Source: Rhodanobacteraceae bacterium (GTDB taxonomy: Bacteria > Pseudomonadota > Gammaproteobacteria > Xanthomonadales > Ahniellaceae). Taken from it: a stretch of 64,000 nt of DNA. The notes beneath the pieces were generated by a model, which did not search any database, had not been told where the DNA came from, and was given only the letters and a program-made list of their open reading frames with translations. The stretch covers positions 62,001 through 126,000 of the forward strand of contig JADJFT010000002.1 in NCBI GenBank assembly GCA_016708465.1, in the 5' to 3' direction. The translations under genes and the position numbers were made by a program. The first letter of the stretch is position 1; every line of letters starts with the position of its first letter. Shown piece after piece: positions 1-9,122 of this stretch.

Positions 1-126
1 CGGGCACAGCATCTGGAACACTTCCAGCACGACGACGCGGCCGCGCAGGTCCGCCAGTTGCAGCGGCGGTGAATTGAACCATTGACTCGTGTGCAGTGGC
101 CGAGCGAGCGGAAATTCCTGATTCAT
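1..126 (-). CDS. Redoxin/thioredoxin-like protein, N-terminal part (cut by window edge)
   Basis: Only the first 42 codons lie in the window; the ATG is at 126 and the gene continues past the left edge. The peptide starts MNQEFPLARPL and contains LADLRGRVVVLEVFQMLCP. This is the first strand of a thioredoxin fold leading into a Cys-Pro active site, as in AhpC/TSA-type redoxins and TlpA-like proteins. The second Cys of a CPxC pair would be just outside the window. The role would be thiol-disulfide or peroxide reduction, but the exact subfamily cannot be told. It is divergent from the lipoprotein gene at 278. Confidence 0.65.
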   Translation of the reverse strand, partial: MNQEFPLARPLHTSQWFNSPPLQLADLRGRVVVLEVFQMLCP

Positions 127-277
127 GGCGGTTTCCAAGTGGTGTCCGACGCATGGTCGCGCCAGTGCTGTGCGCGGGCAAGCACACGCCGGCTGAATGC
201 TGTGCTCAGACCGCGGAAAAGTTCAGGATGAATTCACCCCGTTGCGCCACACTCATATCGTTCATCACGGGAATGCC

Positions 278-1641
278 ATGAAACGCCTTGTCGCTCTTGC
301 CCTGACCGCCGCTGCCAGCCTGCTCGGTCCGGCTGCGCCACTTACGATGACTATTCGTACTATGACCGTGACGGTTACTACGAGGATGACTATTACGGCA
401 ATCGCGACGATTCACGCCGTTACTACTACGACGAATACGGCAATCGCGTGTACGGCAACCCCTACGATGTCGCCAGTCGCTATGGCGCCAATTATGGCAG
501 TGCTTCGTGGGGCTATCCCGACTATATCCGTTACAACAGCTACTACTCGGCGTTGTGGCCGACCTATCGCTACTACTACGACCCCTACTGGAGCCCCGGC
601 TTCTATTACGGCGTGACCTATTTCCCGCGCACCTACTTCGGCTTGAATCTCAGCTGGTACAGCTGGCCGTACTACCAAGCCTATTCGCCGTACCGCAACA
701 GCTACGGTGATCACTACTATGACTGGCGCGACGACTACAGCCGCAGCCGTGCCGGGCGCATGCAGCACTATGGCCAAGCGCCGCGTTACGGCAGTGCCCG
801 CAACGAGGCGCAATATCTCGCGCGCACCAGCGGTGCCCGCGGCGCAGCCCAGACCTATTACGGTGCGTCGACACAACCGGGCGGCATCATCGATCCGATC
901 CAAGCACGCCAGACCCGTGCTCGCGGTGGTGCGCTGCCGTTCGAACGCAACACGCGCGACTGGAACGTTGACCCGTATGGCCCCGACGGTCGTGGTTACG
1001 GCGGCTTCACCGGTCAAGGCAGCGCGCCGATGACACGCTCCTCGCGTGGTTATGACCGTGGCCATGGCCGCAACGATGGCGATGTTGCGCCAGTGCCGAA
1101 CGGTCGCAGTCGTTCGCGCGATTCGTTGCGTGATCAGCGATTCGAGCCATCGCAGGAGATCGATGCGCCAGAGACACATCGTGTCTACCGCGGTCGCACC
1201 AATCCGGGATCAGCGGATGCGTCTTCGCGTGAGTTCATGCCGCGACAGACGCGCGAGCCATACAACCCGATCTTCGAGCCACAGGTCGAGCAAACACCGC
1301 AACGGCGTTCGCAACCGCAGTACGAACCACGCTCCCGCGAGGTCTACCGCAGCCGTGAGATTCAGCAGCGACAGACGTATCAGCCGAGCGAACCGGTGGA
1401 GCGCAACTACTCGCGCCAAATCGATCGTAGCGAACCGACCATTCAGCGTAGCGAGCCGCGCTATGAGCGTTCGGCGCCGACCATGCAGCGCAGCGAGCCG
1501 CGCTCGGCACCAAGCTATGAACGCTCGCAACCCAGCGAGTCGCGCAGTGCGCCGAGCAGTAGTTCGTCTGACGATGACAGCGGCAGCAGCCGTTCGTCAC
1601 GCGGCCAGCTCGGCCGCATCATCCACGACGACGACGACTGA
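278..1641 (+). pseudogene. Tyr-rich repetitive lipoprotein, frameshifted at the lipobox
   Basis: Reading starts at ATG 278 with a signal peptide, MKRLVALALTAAASLLG. At about 325-331 the frame is lost: the in-frame continuation is PAAPLTM, while the adjacent frame reads GCATYDDYSYYDRDGYY and stays open to 1641. One added base gives a lipobox ending in G-C, followed by an acidic, Tyr-rich, repetitive domain of about 100 residues. The C-terminal third has degenerate RSEPRYERSAP-type repeats, a Ser run and a poly-Asp end. With the base restored the protein has about 454 residues. It would be an outer-membrane or periplasmic lipoprotein of unknown function. I recognise no named family. Its stop directly abuts the stop of the convergent ABC transporter. 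Confidence 0.6.
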
Positions 1642-3281
1642 TCAGACCTCGACCAGTCGTCCGCCTTCCAGCTTCAACACTCGATCGGCCAGCGCCAAGC
1701 TGGCCGGTCGGTGCGTGATCAGGAGGACCGTTCGGTGCTTCAGCACGGCACGGCATTCGGCGATGAATTCGTGCTCGCCCTCCGGATCGAACATCGCCGT
1801 GGCTTCGTCGAGGATCAGCACCGCCGGGTCCTTCAGCAGCGCCCGCGCCAGCGCGATACGTTGTTTCTGGCCGCCGGAGAGGCGCACGCCGTCGTCGCCG
1901 ATCACGGTGTCATAGCCATCCGGCAAGGCCGCGACGAAGTCGTGCGCATGCGCCGCACGCGCTGCACGTTCAATTGCAACTCGGTCTGCGCCAGCCAGAC
2001 CGAAGCCGATGTTGTGCGCTACGGTGTCGTTCAACATCAACACATTCTGGCTGACCAAGCCGATATGGCGCCGCAGGTTCGCCAGTTTCAACTCACGCAG
2101 GTCGATCTCGTCCAGCGTGATGCGGCCAGCGGACGGGTCGGCAAAACGCATCAACAGATGCGCCAGCGTGCTCTTGCCGGCGCCATTGGCACCGGTAATT
2201 GCGATGGTTTCACCGGCATCGATTTGCAGCGACAAATCCGAAAATAGGGGCGCTCGTTGTGGGTACCCGAATTCGACCGCCGCGAAACCGATGTCGCCGC
2301 GAACTGCGCTGAGTTCGCGCACGCCGCTATCCGGCTCAGGGGCTTCCGAAAACAGTGCGTGCAAGCGCTGCGTCGACGCACGCACCGATTGCACGCGACC
2401 GTACAGGCCAGCAAGTTGCGACACCGGCTGTGTGAGCAGCAAGCCGTATAACAACAGACCGACGAGATCACTCGCAGCCAAGGTGCCGGCGGTCACCGCA
2501 CGCGCGCCCAACCAGAACAGTGCGATCACCACGACCGCAGCACACCAGCGCACAAGCGGCGCAGCAGCAGTTCCTGAAGTTGCTGCTGCGTCCCCAGGGC
2601 GCGCACGCGCTCGGCCTGCGCGGCAAAGCGCCGGGCGCGGTCTGGTTCCAGCGTGTAGGACTTGAGCAAGGGCAGCACAGACAAGTGTTGCTCGGCCATC
2701 GCGAACTTGGCGCTGTCCGCCGCAATATGGTCGTGCAGCACGGGCCGAATACGCCGGCCTGCAAACAGCAACACCAGCACGTACAGTGGGATCAAGGCGA
2801 CCAGCAGCAGACCCAGGATGGGCGCGCTCCGCACCAGCATGAAGCTGGCACCGGCCGCCGTCATCAGCAGCGGCAACAGACTCGGCAAGGTCGCCGCCAC
2901 GAAACCGCTGATCCGCCAGACGTCCTGCCCGAGCAGGGACAACACCTCGCCGCGTTTTCGGGCCTGATGCCAGGCCAGTGGCAACGACTGCAAGTGATCG
3001 TGAACGCGCATGCCAAGGTCGGCGGCAACCCGGGCACCGAGGTTGCCGCTCAGCCAGCCGTTGAGCACCATCAACAGGGTCTGCAACGACAGGACACCGA
3101 CCCAAGCGAGCAGCAGCTTTGTCGGTAGTTCGTGGCGTGTGAGTGTCGCGATCGCCTCCGTTGCGAACCACGGCGCAGCGAGCCAGGCAAGCGCTTCCAG
3201 ACAGGCGAGCGCGACAGCGCCGAACAGGGTCAGACGATGGCGGCGCAGCAGGTGAGGGATGAGTGCAGCAGCGGAGGGCAT
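1642..3281 (-). pseudogene. ABC exporter (permease-ATPase fusion), one frameshift
   Basis: Two overlapping minus-strand frames join into one type-1 ABC exporter of about 546 residues. The N-terminal half (3281 to about 2550) has the six-helix membrane domain. The C-terminal half has Walker A GANGAGKST, signature LSGGQKQR and Walker B AVLILDEAT. The frame changes near 2540-2570, between ELLLRRL and VRWCAAVVVIALFW, and one missing base explains it. ATG 3281 is chosen as start; an in-frame GTG at 3332 is also possible. MsbA- and McjD-type exporters share this layout. Because a lasso-B2-like gene is divergent next door, peptide export is possible, but lipid or drug export fits equally well. Confidence 0.75.
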
Positions 3282-3379
3282 GAGAAGGGAACGCAGGCTT
3301 GGGGCGGGATAAGATCGGGACGGCTGACCCACGCCGATCCGATGAGTCGCAACGCTAACACAGGCCTTTCTCGTTCCCG

Positions 3380-3832
3380 ATGTACTCCGGCATGTCCAAA
3401 TTCAAGGCGAAATGGCAGGCGTGGCGCGCACTACCGGTGTCGGAACGCCGCCAATTATTGCGGCTGCTGATGTTGCTGCCGATGATGCACGCGAGCCTCG
3501 CCTTGGCCGGGTACGCACGCACGCGCCGCTGGTGTGAGCGCCTGAGTGATCGGCCCACATGGCAGCGCGCAAGCGCGCAAGACATCGACGCGGCACGGCG
3601 TCTCACCGAACTCGCCGCGATCGCCGGCCGCCATGGCATCACCCAAGCCAGTTGTCTGAGGCAAGCTTTGGTCGTCTCGACCTTGCTGCGCCGACGCGGG
3701 CTGGACGCGAAACTCCAGATCGGCGTGCAGGATGACGGTGAAACGTTCGGGGCGCATGCTTGGGTGGCGGTGGATGGGGTGGCGACGGATGTTCCCGGAA
3801 TCGAAATTCATCACCATCCGCTGTCGCGATGA
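3380..3832 (+). CDS. Lasso peptide biosynthesis B2-like (McjB C-domain) cysteine protease
   Basis: A 150-residue protein with the transglutaminase-like McjB C-terminal fold. Catalytic Cys92 lies in ASCLRQAL, His126 in GAHAWV and Asp132 in VDG. In lasso systems, B2 cuts the leader off the precursor peptide. An N-terminal amphipathic segment (ERRQLLRLLMLLP) is usual for the family. No precursor gene, RRE-bearing B1 or asparagine-synthetase-like C gene is visible nearby. The neighbours are a divergent ABC exporter and a convergent nucleotidyltransferase, a set also seen at the edges of polysaccharide loci. The actual substrate is therefore unknown. ATG 3380 follows an in-frame stop; ATG 3392 is an alternative. 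Confidence 0.75.
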   Translation: MYSGMSKFKAKWQAWRALPVSERRQLLRLLMLLPMMHASLALAGYARTRRWCERLSDRPTWQRASAQDIDAARRLTELAAIAGRHGITQASCLRQALVVSTLLRRRGLDAKLQIGVQDDGETFGAHAWVAVDGVATDVPGIEIHHHPLSR

Positions 3833-3843
3833 TCGAATGCTAA

Positions 3844-4925
3844 TCAGCGCCTACGCATCGTCGCGACAAGCAAGCGCAACATCCGCCGAGCATACGCTGA
3901 TGGCAACTGACCAAAGTGAGTTAGCCCGAAATGGGCCTGCATAAAGCGCCAATCTGGAAACATTTTGCGCCAGAGCCAAGGCACGCGCTCGGACCAAGGC
4001 AGCATGCGGAATGCCCAGTAGCTCCGGTAGCCGAGTTGATGAGCGCGATCCATGCGGAAGACCTCGACGCTCGCGGTGACTGTCAATTCCTGAATGACGG
4101 CTTCTGGAATTGGCGAATCGAAAAGGCATCGCGCGGCCACCGCAAAGTATGTCGGCACGGCTCGGAAATATGAAACCTACTTGCCAATGAAAGTAGAGAC
4201 GACCACTCCACTTCCGACAGTCGCATCGCAAGAAGTGCGATGTCGTACAACCAGATCAATCGGTCGCCTGCGGCCTCGGTGAGGTTGCAGGCGCGATGCA
4301 GGCAAGCGTGAATCATCGCGTGAACCGGACTCAGTCCCCAACTGTCGGGAAGCCCGGACAAGGGTTGACGTTCCGCCCACAACTCCATGAACGTGAAGCA
4401 TTGGGCAAATGCCGGATGATTTGATAATCGCCAGTGGACATCTACGCAGTGCTCGCCCATGCCGACACGCTTGCGCAACGCTCGTTCATAGCAGGGTGGA
4501 AGCAGCGGTGCGTCACGGTCTTCGTAACCTAGGACCAAGAGCGCATTGCGACACCGATTGAAGTCCGCTTCCGATTGCAACAACAGATCGAGGTCACTAC
4601 GCGTACGCAGATGCGGTGACGGGTAAAGCCATCGCGCAAGTGCAGCGCCCTTGAGGACTAAAACATCAATACCTGCGAGTTGCAGTGCCGAGAGCGCGCT
4701 GCGTTCATGGGCCTGAAAGTGCAATTCGCGAGCATGGGCACGCTGGATAGTCTCGTTGCACGCCGCGCGGTCGACCGCCGATAGATTATTTGACGTTTGC
4801 CAGTGCGCGGCGAGCAACGTGTCGATACCTTCCTCGCGCCCCGCGTCAAGCCAATGTTCAAGCGATACTGGCGTCGGGGCAGGCACCACCGCAAGCCAGC
4901 GTGCAAGTTGTTCGCGACTGGTCAT
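3844..4925 (-). pseudogene. Nucleotidyltransferase family protein (NTP_transf_5-like), one frameshift
   Basis: The start ATG 4925 overlaps the stop of the upstream wecG-like gene as ATGA, which indicates translational coupling. The core LVLKGAALARWLYPSPHLRTRSDLDLLL carries the GxA and D-x-D nucleotidyltransferase motifs, followed by DVHWRLSNHP and a helical WLYDIALLAMRL. Near 4140-4165 the frame is lost, and the tail (AARCLFDSPIPEAVIQEL to VATMRRR) continues in another frame to 3844. Adding one base gives about 360 residues. The family is uncharacterised but often lies beside lasso-B2-like proteases and exopolysaccharide genes. Confidence 0.7.
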
Positions 4926-5683
4926 GGCCGTCGTCGGCGTGACGGTCTGCCAATGCGCCAGACTGCCCAAAGGAAACGTGGCGCGGACACGAAGGTTCTA
5001 CGCCATAACCGTCGCGGCTCTTGCAGTAGCCGCGGCAGCCACTCGAAGCCAAGTCGCTGAAAAATCCAATGCGAGCGGTTGATGCGACCGGCATAGAAGT
5101 CGAATACCGCGCCGATTGCACCCGCGAAGCGTGCATCAATAAGTGGCCAGTGTGCATGCAGCCATTCTTCTTGCTTCGGCGCAGTCATTCCGACCCACAG
5201 CACATCCGGTCGAGCCGCATTCATCGTAGTAATCATAGCTGCACTATCCGATTCAAAGAACTGCACTACAAATGGCGGAGAGTAGGTGCCGACAACTTCC
5301 AACCCAGGCCAGTCACGCCTCATCCGTGTGTCGATTTCGCTCAGCACGGCTGCAGTCGAGCCGAGAAAAAAAATGCGCCCGCCGCCAGAGGCCTCAAGCG
5401 CATCGTGCAAACCGGAAAACAAGTCAAATCCGGTGACCCGTTCGTGGATATCCCCACCGCACCAGCGCGATGCAAGCACGATACCGATGCCATCCGGCAC
5501 CATCAGGTCAGCGCCCTTCAGTGCATCCGAGAATTCCTGTCGATCACTTGCCACGACATAGGAGTGAGGGTTCATACAAGCCGCCCAAACGTGACCACCG
5601 CGACGAATCGCGTCGACCATGCGGGTCACGCAGGCGACTTTGCCTTCGGTACTGACGTGGTAACCCAGCACATCTTCATTCAC
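4922..5683 (-). CDS. WecG/TagA/CpsF family glycosyltransferase
   Basis: 253 residues with the family pattern: GGHVWAACMNPHSYVVA near residue 30, LMVPDGIGIVLASRW, then RIFFLGST, RPDVLWVGMTAPKQEEW and GAIGAVFDFYAGRINRSHW. GT26 enzymes add ManNAc, ManNAcA or a related hexosamine to an undecaprenyl-diphosphate-linked sugar on the inner membrane face. It is ATGA-coupled with the genes on both sides (5680-5683 and 4922-4925), so it is an internal gene of the polysaccharide operon. The sugar specificity cannot be told from sequence. Confidence 0.88.
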   Translation of the reverse strand: MNEDVLGYHVSTEGKVACVTRMVDAIRRGGHVWAACMNPHSYVVASDRQEFSDALKGADLMVPDGIGIVLASRWCGGDIHERVTGFDLFSGLHDALEASGGGRIFFLGSTAAVLSEIDTRMRRDWPGLEVVGTYSPPFVVQFFESDSAAMITTMNAARPDVLWVGMTAPKQEEWLHAHWPLIDARFAGAIGAVFDFYAGRINRSHWIFQRLGFEWLPRLLQEPRRLWRRTFVSAPRFLWAVWRIGRPSRRRRP

Positions 5684-6891
5684 ACGTCACTACTCCGATC
5701 ACGTTGCTCGCGCAGTGCCGCATCGTAAATGCGCATCAGCACCGAATAATTCGCGGACTCAGTGTAATGCTGCAGGAATGCCGCATGCGCTTCCAGCGAC
5801 ATTGCCGCTAGCTGGTCGGGTTGCATCCACAACGCTGTTGCCTGTCGACCAAGATCATCACTGTCACCGGCGCGAAAAGTTTTCCCACCGGCCTCGCGAA
5901 CCAGTGCAGGCAGCGGTCCGATATCCGACACCAGCGACGGTGTACCGAACGCAAAGCATTCACGCAGCACCATCGGAAATCCCTCGATACAGGTTGACGG
6001 AACCACCACGAGCTTCGCTTCGCTGATGTGGCGTTGGGTTTCCTCAGCGCTGCATTGCCCAAAGAACCTGATTGGCGCTGAACTTTGGGCGGCTTCCTGT
6101 GACAATTGGGCGCGCAAGGGTCCGTCGCCGACAATGCACAATTCGGGTGCCTGACTACCCAAAAGCGACCAAGCGCGAACCAGCACATCGACTCCTTTCT
6201 CGCTGCTCAGGCGTCCCGCATAAACGACCCTTGCTGCGCGCTCATGCCACGGTCGGCAAACGGGTGCGCCGGGATAGAAGTTTGGCTTGACGTAAATGTG
6301 CGATGCAGGAAGCCCACCCGCCACCAAGCGCTGACGCTGGTCCTCGGTGAGTGCGATGAACGCTTCAACGTCCGTCTTCCAAGTGCCACGCGCGCGGTGC
6401 AGCGCGATGCCAGCGGCGAGGGGCAGGGTGGCGATGTGGCTGCCGCGATAGCAGCCATGATACAGCGCAGGCCAGACGCTTCGGCGGTCGAGACACAACG
6501 TGCAAGTGTGTCCATCACGTAGTGGAATAGCGGCGGCACAGAGCAAGCGGTAGTTGTGCAGGCTGAGTACGCGGGCGGCACCGGCAGCGGCAGGAAACAC
6601 CGCCGGAGACAGCAGAGGAAACGTATTGTGTGCATGCACGATGTCCGGGCGGAATCGCTTTACCTCGCGCCGAACCTCCGCTGCCGCACGTAGATTCCAC
6701 GGTGTGGAAAAAGCGCCGAGCACGGCACCTGACATGCCGGCTGCTCGCAGTCCGTCACTTTGTCGCGTGATGGTCTGGACATCGTGGCCGTGAGATTGAA
6801 GTAACGCCAATTCTGCGTGGAACACCTGGTTTTCACCGGATGGTGCAGACGATCCGTAATGGTTGTGCAACAGCAAAATCTTCAAGTTCAA
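5680..6891 (-). CDS. Glycosyltransferase family 4 protein
   Basis: An intact 403-residue GT-B enzyme. The N-terminal Rossmann half begins MNLKILLLHNHYGSSAPSGE, and the Gly-rich acceptor loop and RPDIVHAHNTFPLLSP are typical of GT4. The C-terminal half has RVVYAGRLSSEKGVDVLVRAW, LCIVGDGPL and the E-x7-E motif region VVPSTCIEGFPMVLRE. It would transfer a nucleotide-activated hexose to the growing lipid-linked repeat unit in the cytoplasm. It overlaps both neighbours by 4 bases. Confidence 0.9.
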   Translation of the reverse strand: MNLKILLLHNHYGSSAPSGENQVFHAELALLQSHGHDVQTITRQSDGLRAAGMSGAVLGAFSTPWNLRAAAEVRREVKRFRPDIVHAHNTFPLLSPAVFPAAAGAARVLSLHNYRLLCAAAIPLRDGHTCTLCLDRRSVWPALYHGCYRGSHIATLPLAAGIALHRARGTWKTDVEAFIALTEDQRQRLVAGGLPASHIYVKPNFYPGAPVCRPWHERAARVVYAGRLSSEKGVDVLVRAWSLLGSQAPELCIVGDGPLRAQLSQEAAQSSAPIRFFGQCSAEETQRHISEAKLVVVPSTCIEGFPMVLRECFAFGTPSLVSDIGPLPALVREAGGKTFRAGDSDDLGRQATALWMQPDQLAAMSLEAHAAFLQHYTESANYSVLMRIYDAALREQRDRSSDV

Positions 6892-8145
6892 GTCGCCGCT
6901 CTTAGTTCAGTCGCGCACACTTGATGTGCGATTGCGTAACCAAGTCCGAGCATTGCGAATTGTAGGTTGCCGAACCATGCAACATACAAAATGACGTTAT
7001 CGCTCAACATGAAAATTGCCATTGGCAGGAAGGCAGAAATTCCTGCGTACATATGGATGTTGAGCGGGATCGGGATGCTGCGTGCTGCACGCCAGCCATG
7101 CCATATTTGGATAAGTATCGTGGCTGCGAACAACAGCGTGCCGATCAGCCCGTATTCGTATCGCAGGCGTAGCCAGTCGTTGTGCGGGTGCGCGACGCGC
7201 GTTATGCGCATCGAGATTGCTTCTGTGGTGTTGGACCCATGACCGAAGAAATATGCCTCGTCGAGCCCGCCGCAGCGCGTCATTGAGCACCGAGCGTCCG
7301 GAGGTCGCGAAATCTGTATCGACATGGCCGCCACCGGTGACCATGTTGATGACCGCCGTGGTGGCCTCATCGATTGTGCCGTGACCTGAGTAAAACATTT
7401 TCTTTTGGATGCGATCAGTTTGGAATATCGCCAGCCCGATAACCGGCAAGATCGCGATCAAGAGCAATCGACGGAGGATCGACCATGGTGCCAGTACCAG
7501 CGGCAAGGTCAGCGCTACCGCAATCATGCCCGTACGCGTATTTGCGAGTACTGGCACAGCGGTCATCACTAGCCACAGCAACAGATCGCGGCGGTTACGC
7601 ATGAGTACATATCGGGTTGCAAACCAGCAGGCGAGTAGCGACGCGGTAATGCTGCCAGCAGCAAAGTTCGTTGTGTCGTAAAGGGTGCCCTTGGACAGCA
7701 GTCCAGTGGCGATTCCTGCAGCTGCGAGGAAGACCCAAAGGAAACGCGTAATCCAGCGATCGATACGATCAAGCAGTCCAGGTGTCACCCACAGTGTTGA
7801 AAAGGCGGCACCGACGATCACTGGCGTCACCAGCATGATGCCGCGCTGCAGCGCGTTTGGTGCCGATGACAACACCACGTATCCAGCTACCCAGCCGATC
7901 CATGGAACCCAAAGCATCAAGGGGAACTTCATCCTGCCCAAATACATCAGCAGATGGGCCAGTGCGAAAACAAGCGGCAGCATCCATCCCAGAAAGGACG
8001 ACCCTGCCGCTGCACCGGCTGGCAGAATCATCGGCAGGTAGCTCGCCAACAGGCCGCCGGCGAGTGCCAGAACCGGCACCGGTACGCCACCGCGGCGTGT
8101 GGTTGCGGCGTGCGATGTGAATTCGGCGTGATCGCGGTACTTCAT
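6888..8145 (-). pseudogene. O-antigen polymerase/ligase-like membrane protein (Wzy type), one frameshift
   Basis: ATG 8145 overlaps the stop of the upstream GT2 gene (ATGA). The protein has many transmembrane helices and the Wzy_C/O-antigen-ligase core: NTRTGMIAVALTLPLVL, a periplasmic loop, then AHPHNDWLRLRYEYGLIGTLLF. At about 7266-7272 the frame is broken between VLNDALRR and LDEAYFFGHGSNTTEA; removing one G from a G run restores it. The whole is about 418 residues. Its place among repeat-unit glycosyltransferases suggests a Wzy polymerase rather than a lipid A ligase. A second member of the superfamily lies at 28076-29467. Confidence 0.8.
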
Positions 8146-9122
8146 TCGGATGATGCATTGGGTGGTCGAGTACGCATCATGCGCGCGCGCGCGGAGCGAA
8201 TCCACGTGTCCAGCCGGCGACTCACGACGGGCGGCAATCGGCACAGCAGCCAAAGATAGGCGGAGCGTGGATTCCATGGCGCCAGTCGCAGCGCCATGTC
8301 GGCATCGATACGTGCTGCTTTTGACTCGTTGAAACGCAACCACATTGCCGAGCGCATTCGGTGCCAGGCCGCCCGGTAGGCCGCGAAACCCGGTGTGCCG
8401 GGATGGTCGTGATGCAGCGACGCGAAAGCTCGACCCACGCTGTCGTCAGGATCTGGCCGACGTTCGATGCCCGAAACGCGGAAAACCGCAAACGGCCGGC
8501 GATCGTAGGCCAAGGGGTATGCCAGTGCCAGTTTGGCCCACGTCAGCAGATCTTCACCGCTGGCGATTCCCGTTGGAAATCCGTTCAATGAGAGCAAAAC
8601 TTCCCGGTCGACAGCGACCGCTGAGCTACATACTGGCGGCTCGGACCGGGCTGCTACCAAGAAATAGTCTGACCACAGACTTTGTGTGGCGGTTCGCGCA
8701 TGTGTGTGAAGCATTGCCACCCTTGTCGCGGCGTCGGCAAATTGCAGCATGTAGCTGGTTGCCCACCAGCGCGCAGTCGGATACAGCTCTCTGAGCGCAA
8801 GCACGGCCGACAGAAATCCCGGTCGCCACAAATCGTCGGCGTCGAGGAAGGCGACGACCACGGCTCGTGCTTGCCGCAAACCGGCATTGCGTGCGACAGA
8901 GACACCCTGATTGACTTGATGCAATACACGAATGCGTGGGTCGCTTGCGGCGGCTTCACGCGCCTGCATCGGGCCGGCATCAGTGGAACCATCGTCGACA
9001 ACCAGCAACTCCCAATCGGGGGTCTGCTGCATCTGCACTGACGCAATCGCTTCTTGTACCAAGCCGGCCTTGTTGTAGAGCGGCATGACGATACTGATGC
9101 AGGGTGTGGCTGGGGGACTCAC
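8142..9122 (-). CDS. Glycosyltransferase family 2 protein
   Basis: A 326-residue GT-A enzyme starting at GTG 9122, which overlaps the previous stop as GTGA. Motifs are ISIVMPLYNKAGLVQEAIAS, ELLVVDDGSTDAG, NQGVSVARNAG and the metal-binding LDADD. The distal segment GIASGEDLLTWAKL is the acceptor-side ED motif. The open frame reaches back to 9275, but that part has no similarity to the family. The enzyme is likely cytoplasmic or membrane-associated and builds the polysaccharide repeat unit. Confidence 0.88.
   Translation of the reverse strand: MSPPATPCISIVMPLYNKAGLVQEAIASVQMQQTPDWELLVVDDGSTDAGPMQAREAAASDPRIRVLHQVNQGVSVARNAGLRQARAVVVAFLDADDLWRPGFLSAVLALRELYPTARWWATSYMLQFADAATRVAMLHTHARTATQSLWSDYFLVAARSEPPVCSSAVAVDREVLLSLNGFPTGIASGEDLLTWAKLALAYPLAYDRRPFAVFRVSGIERRPDPDDSVGRAFASLHHDHPGTPGFAAYRAAWHRMRSAMWLRFNESKAARIDADMALRLAPWNPRSAYLWLLCRLPPVVSRRLDTWIRSARARMMRTRPPNASSE

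Noticed and set aside
412..1179. Long minus-strand ORF antisense to the lipoprotein gene
   Set aside because: Composition is the mirror of the Tyr/Arg-rich gene on the other strand; no family features.
1642..4925. Complete lasso peptide cluster
   Set aside because: Only a B2-like protein and an ABC exporter are present; precursor, RRE protein and cyclase are missing.
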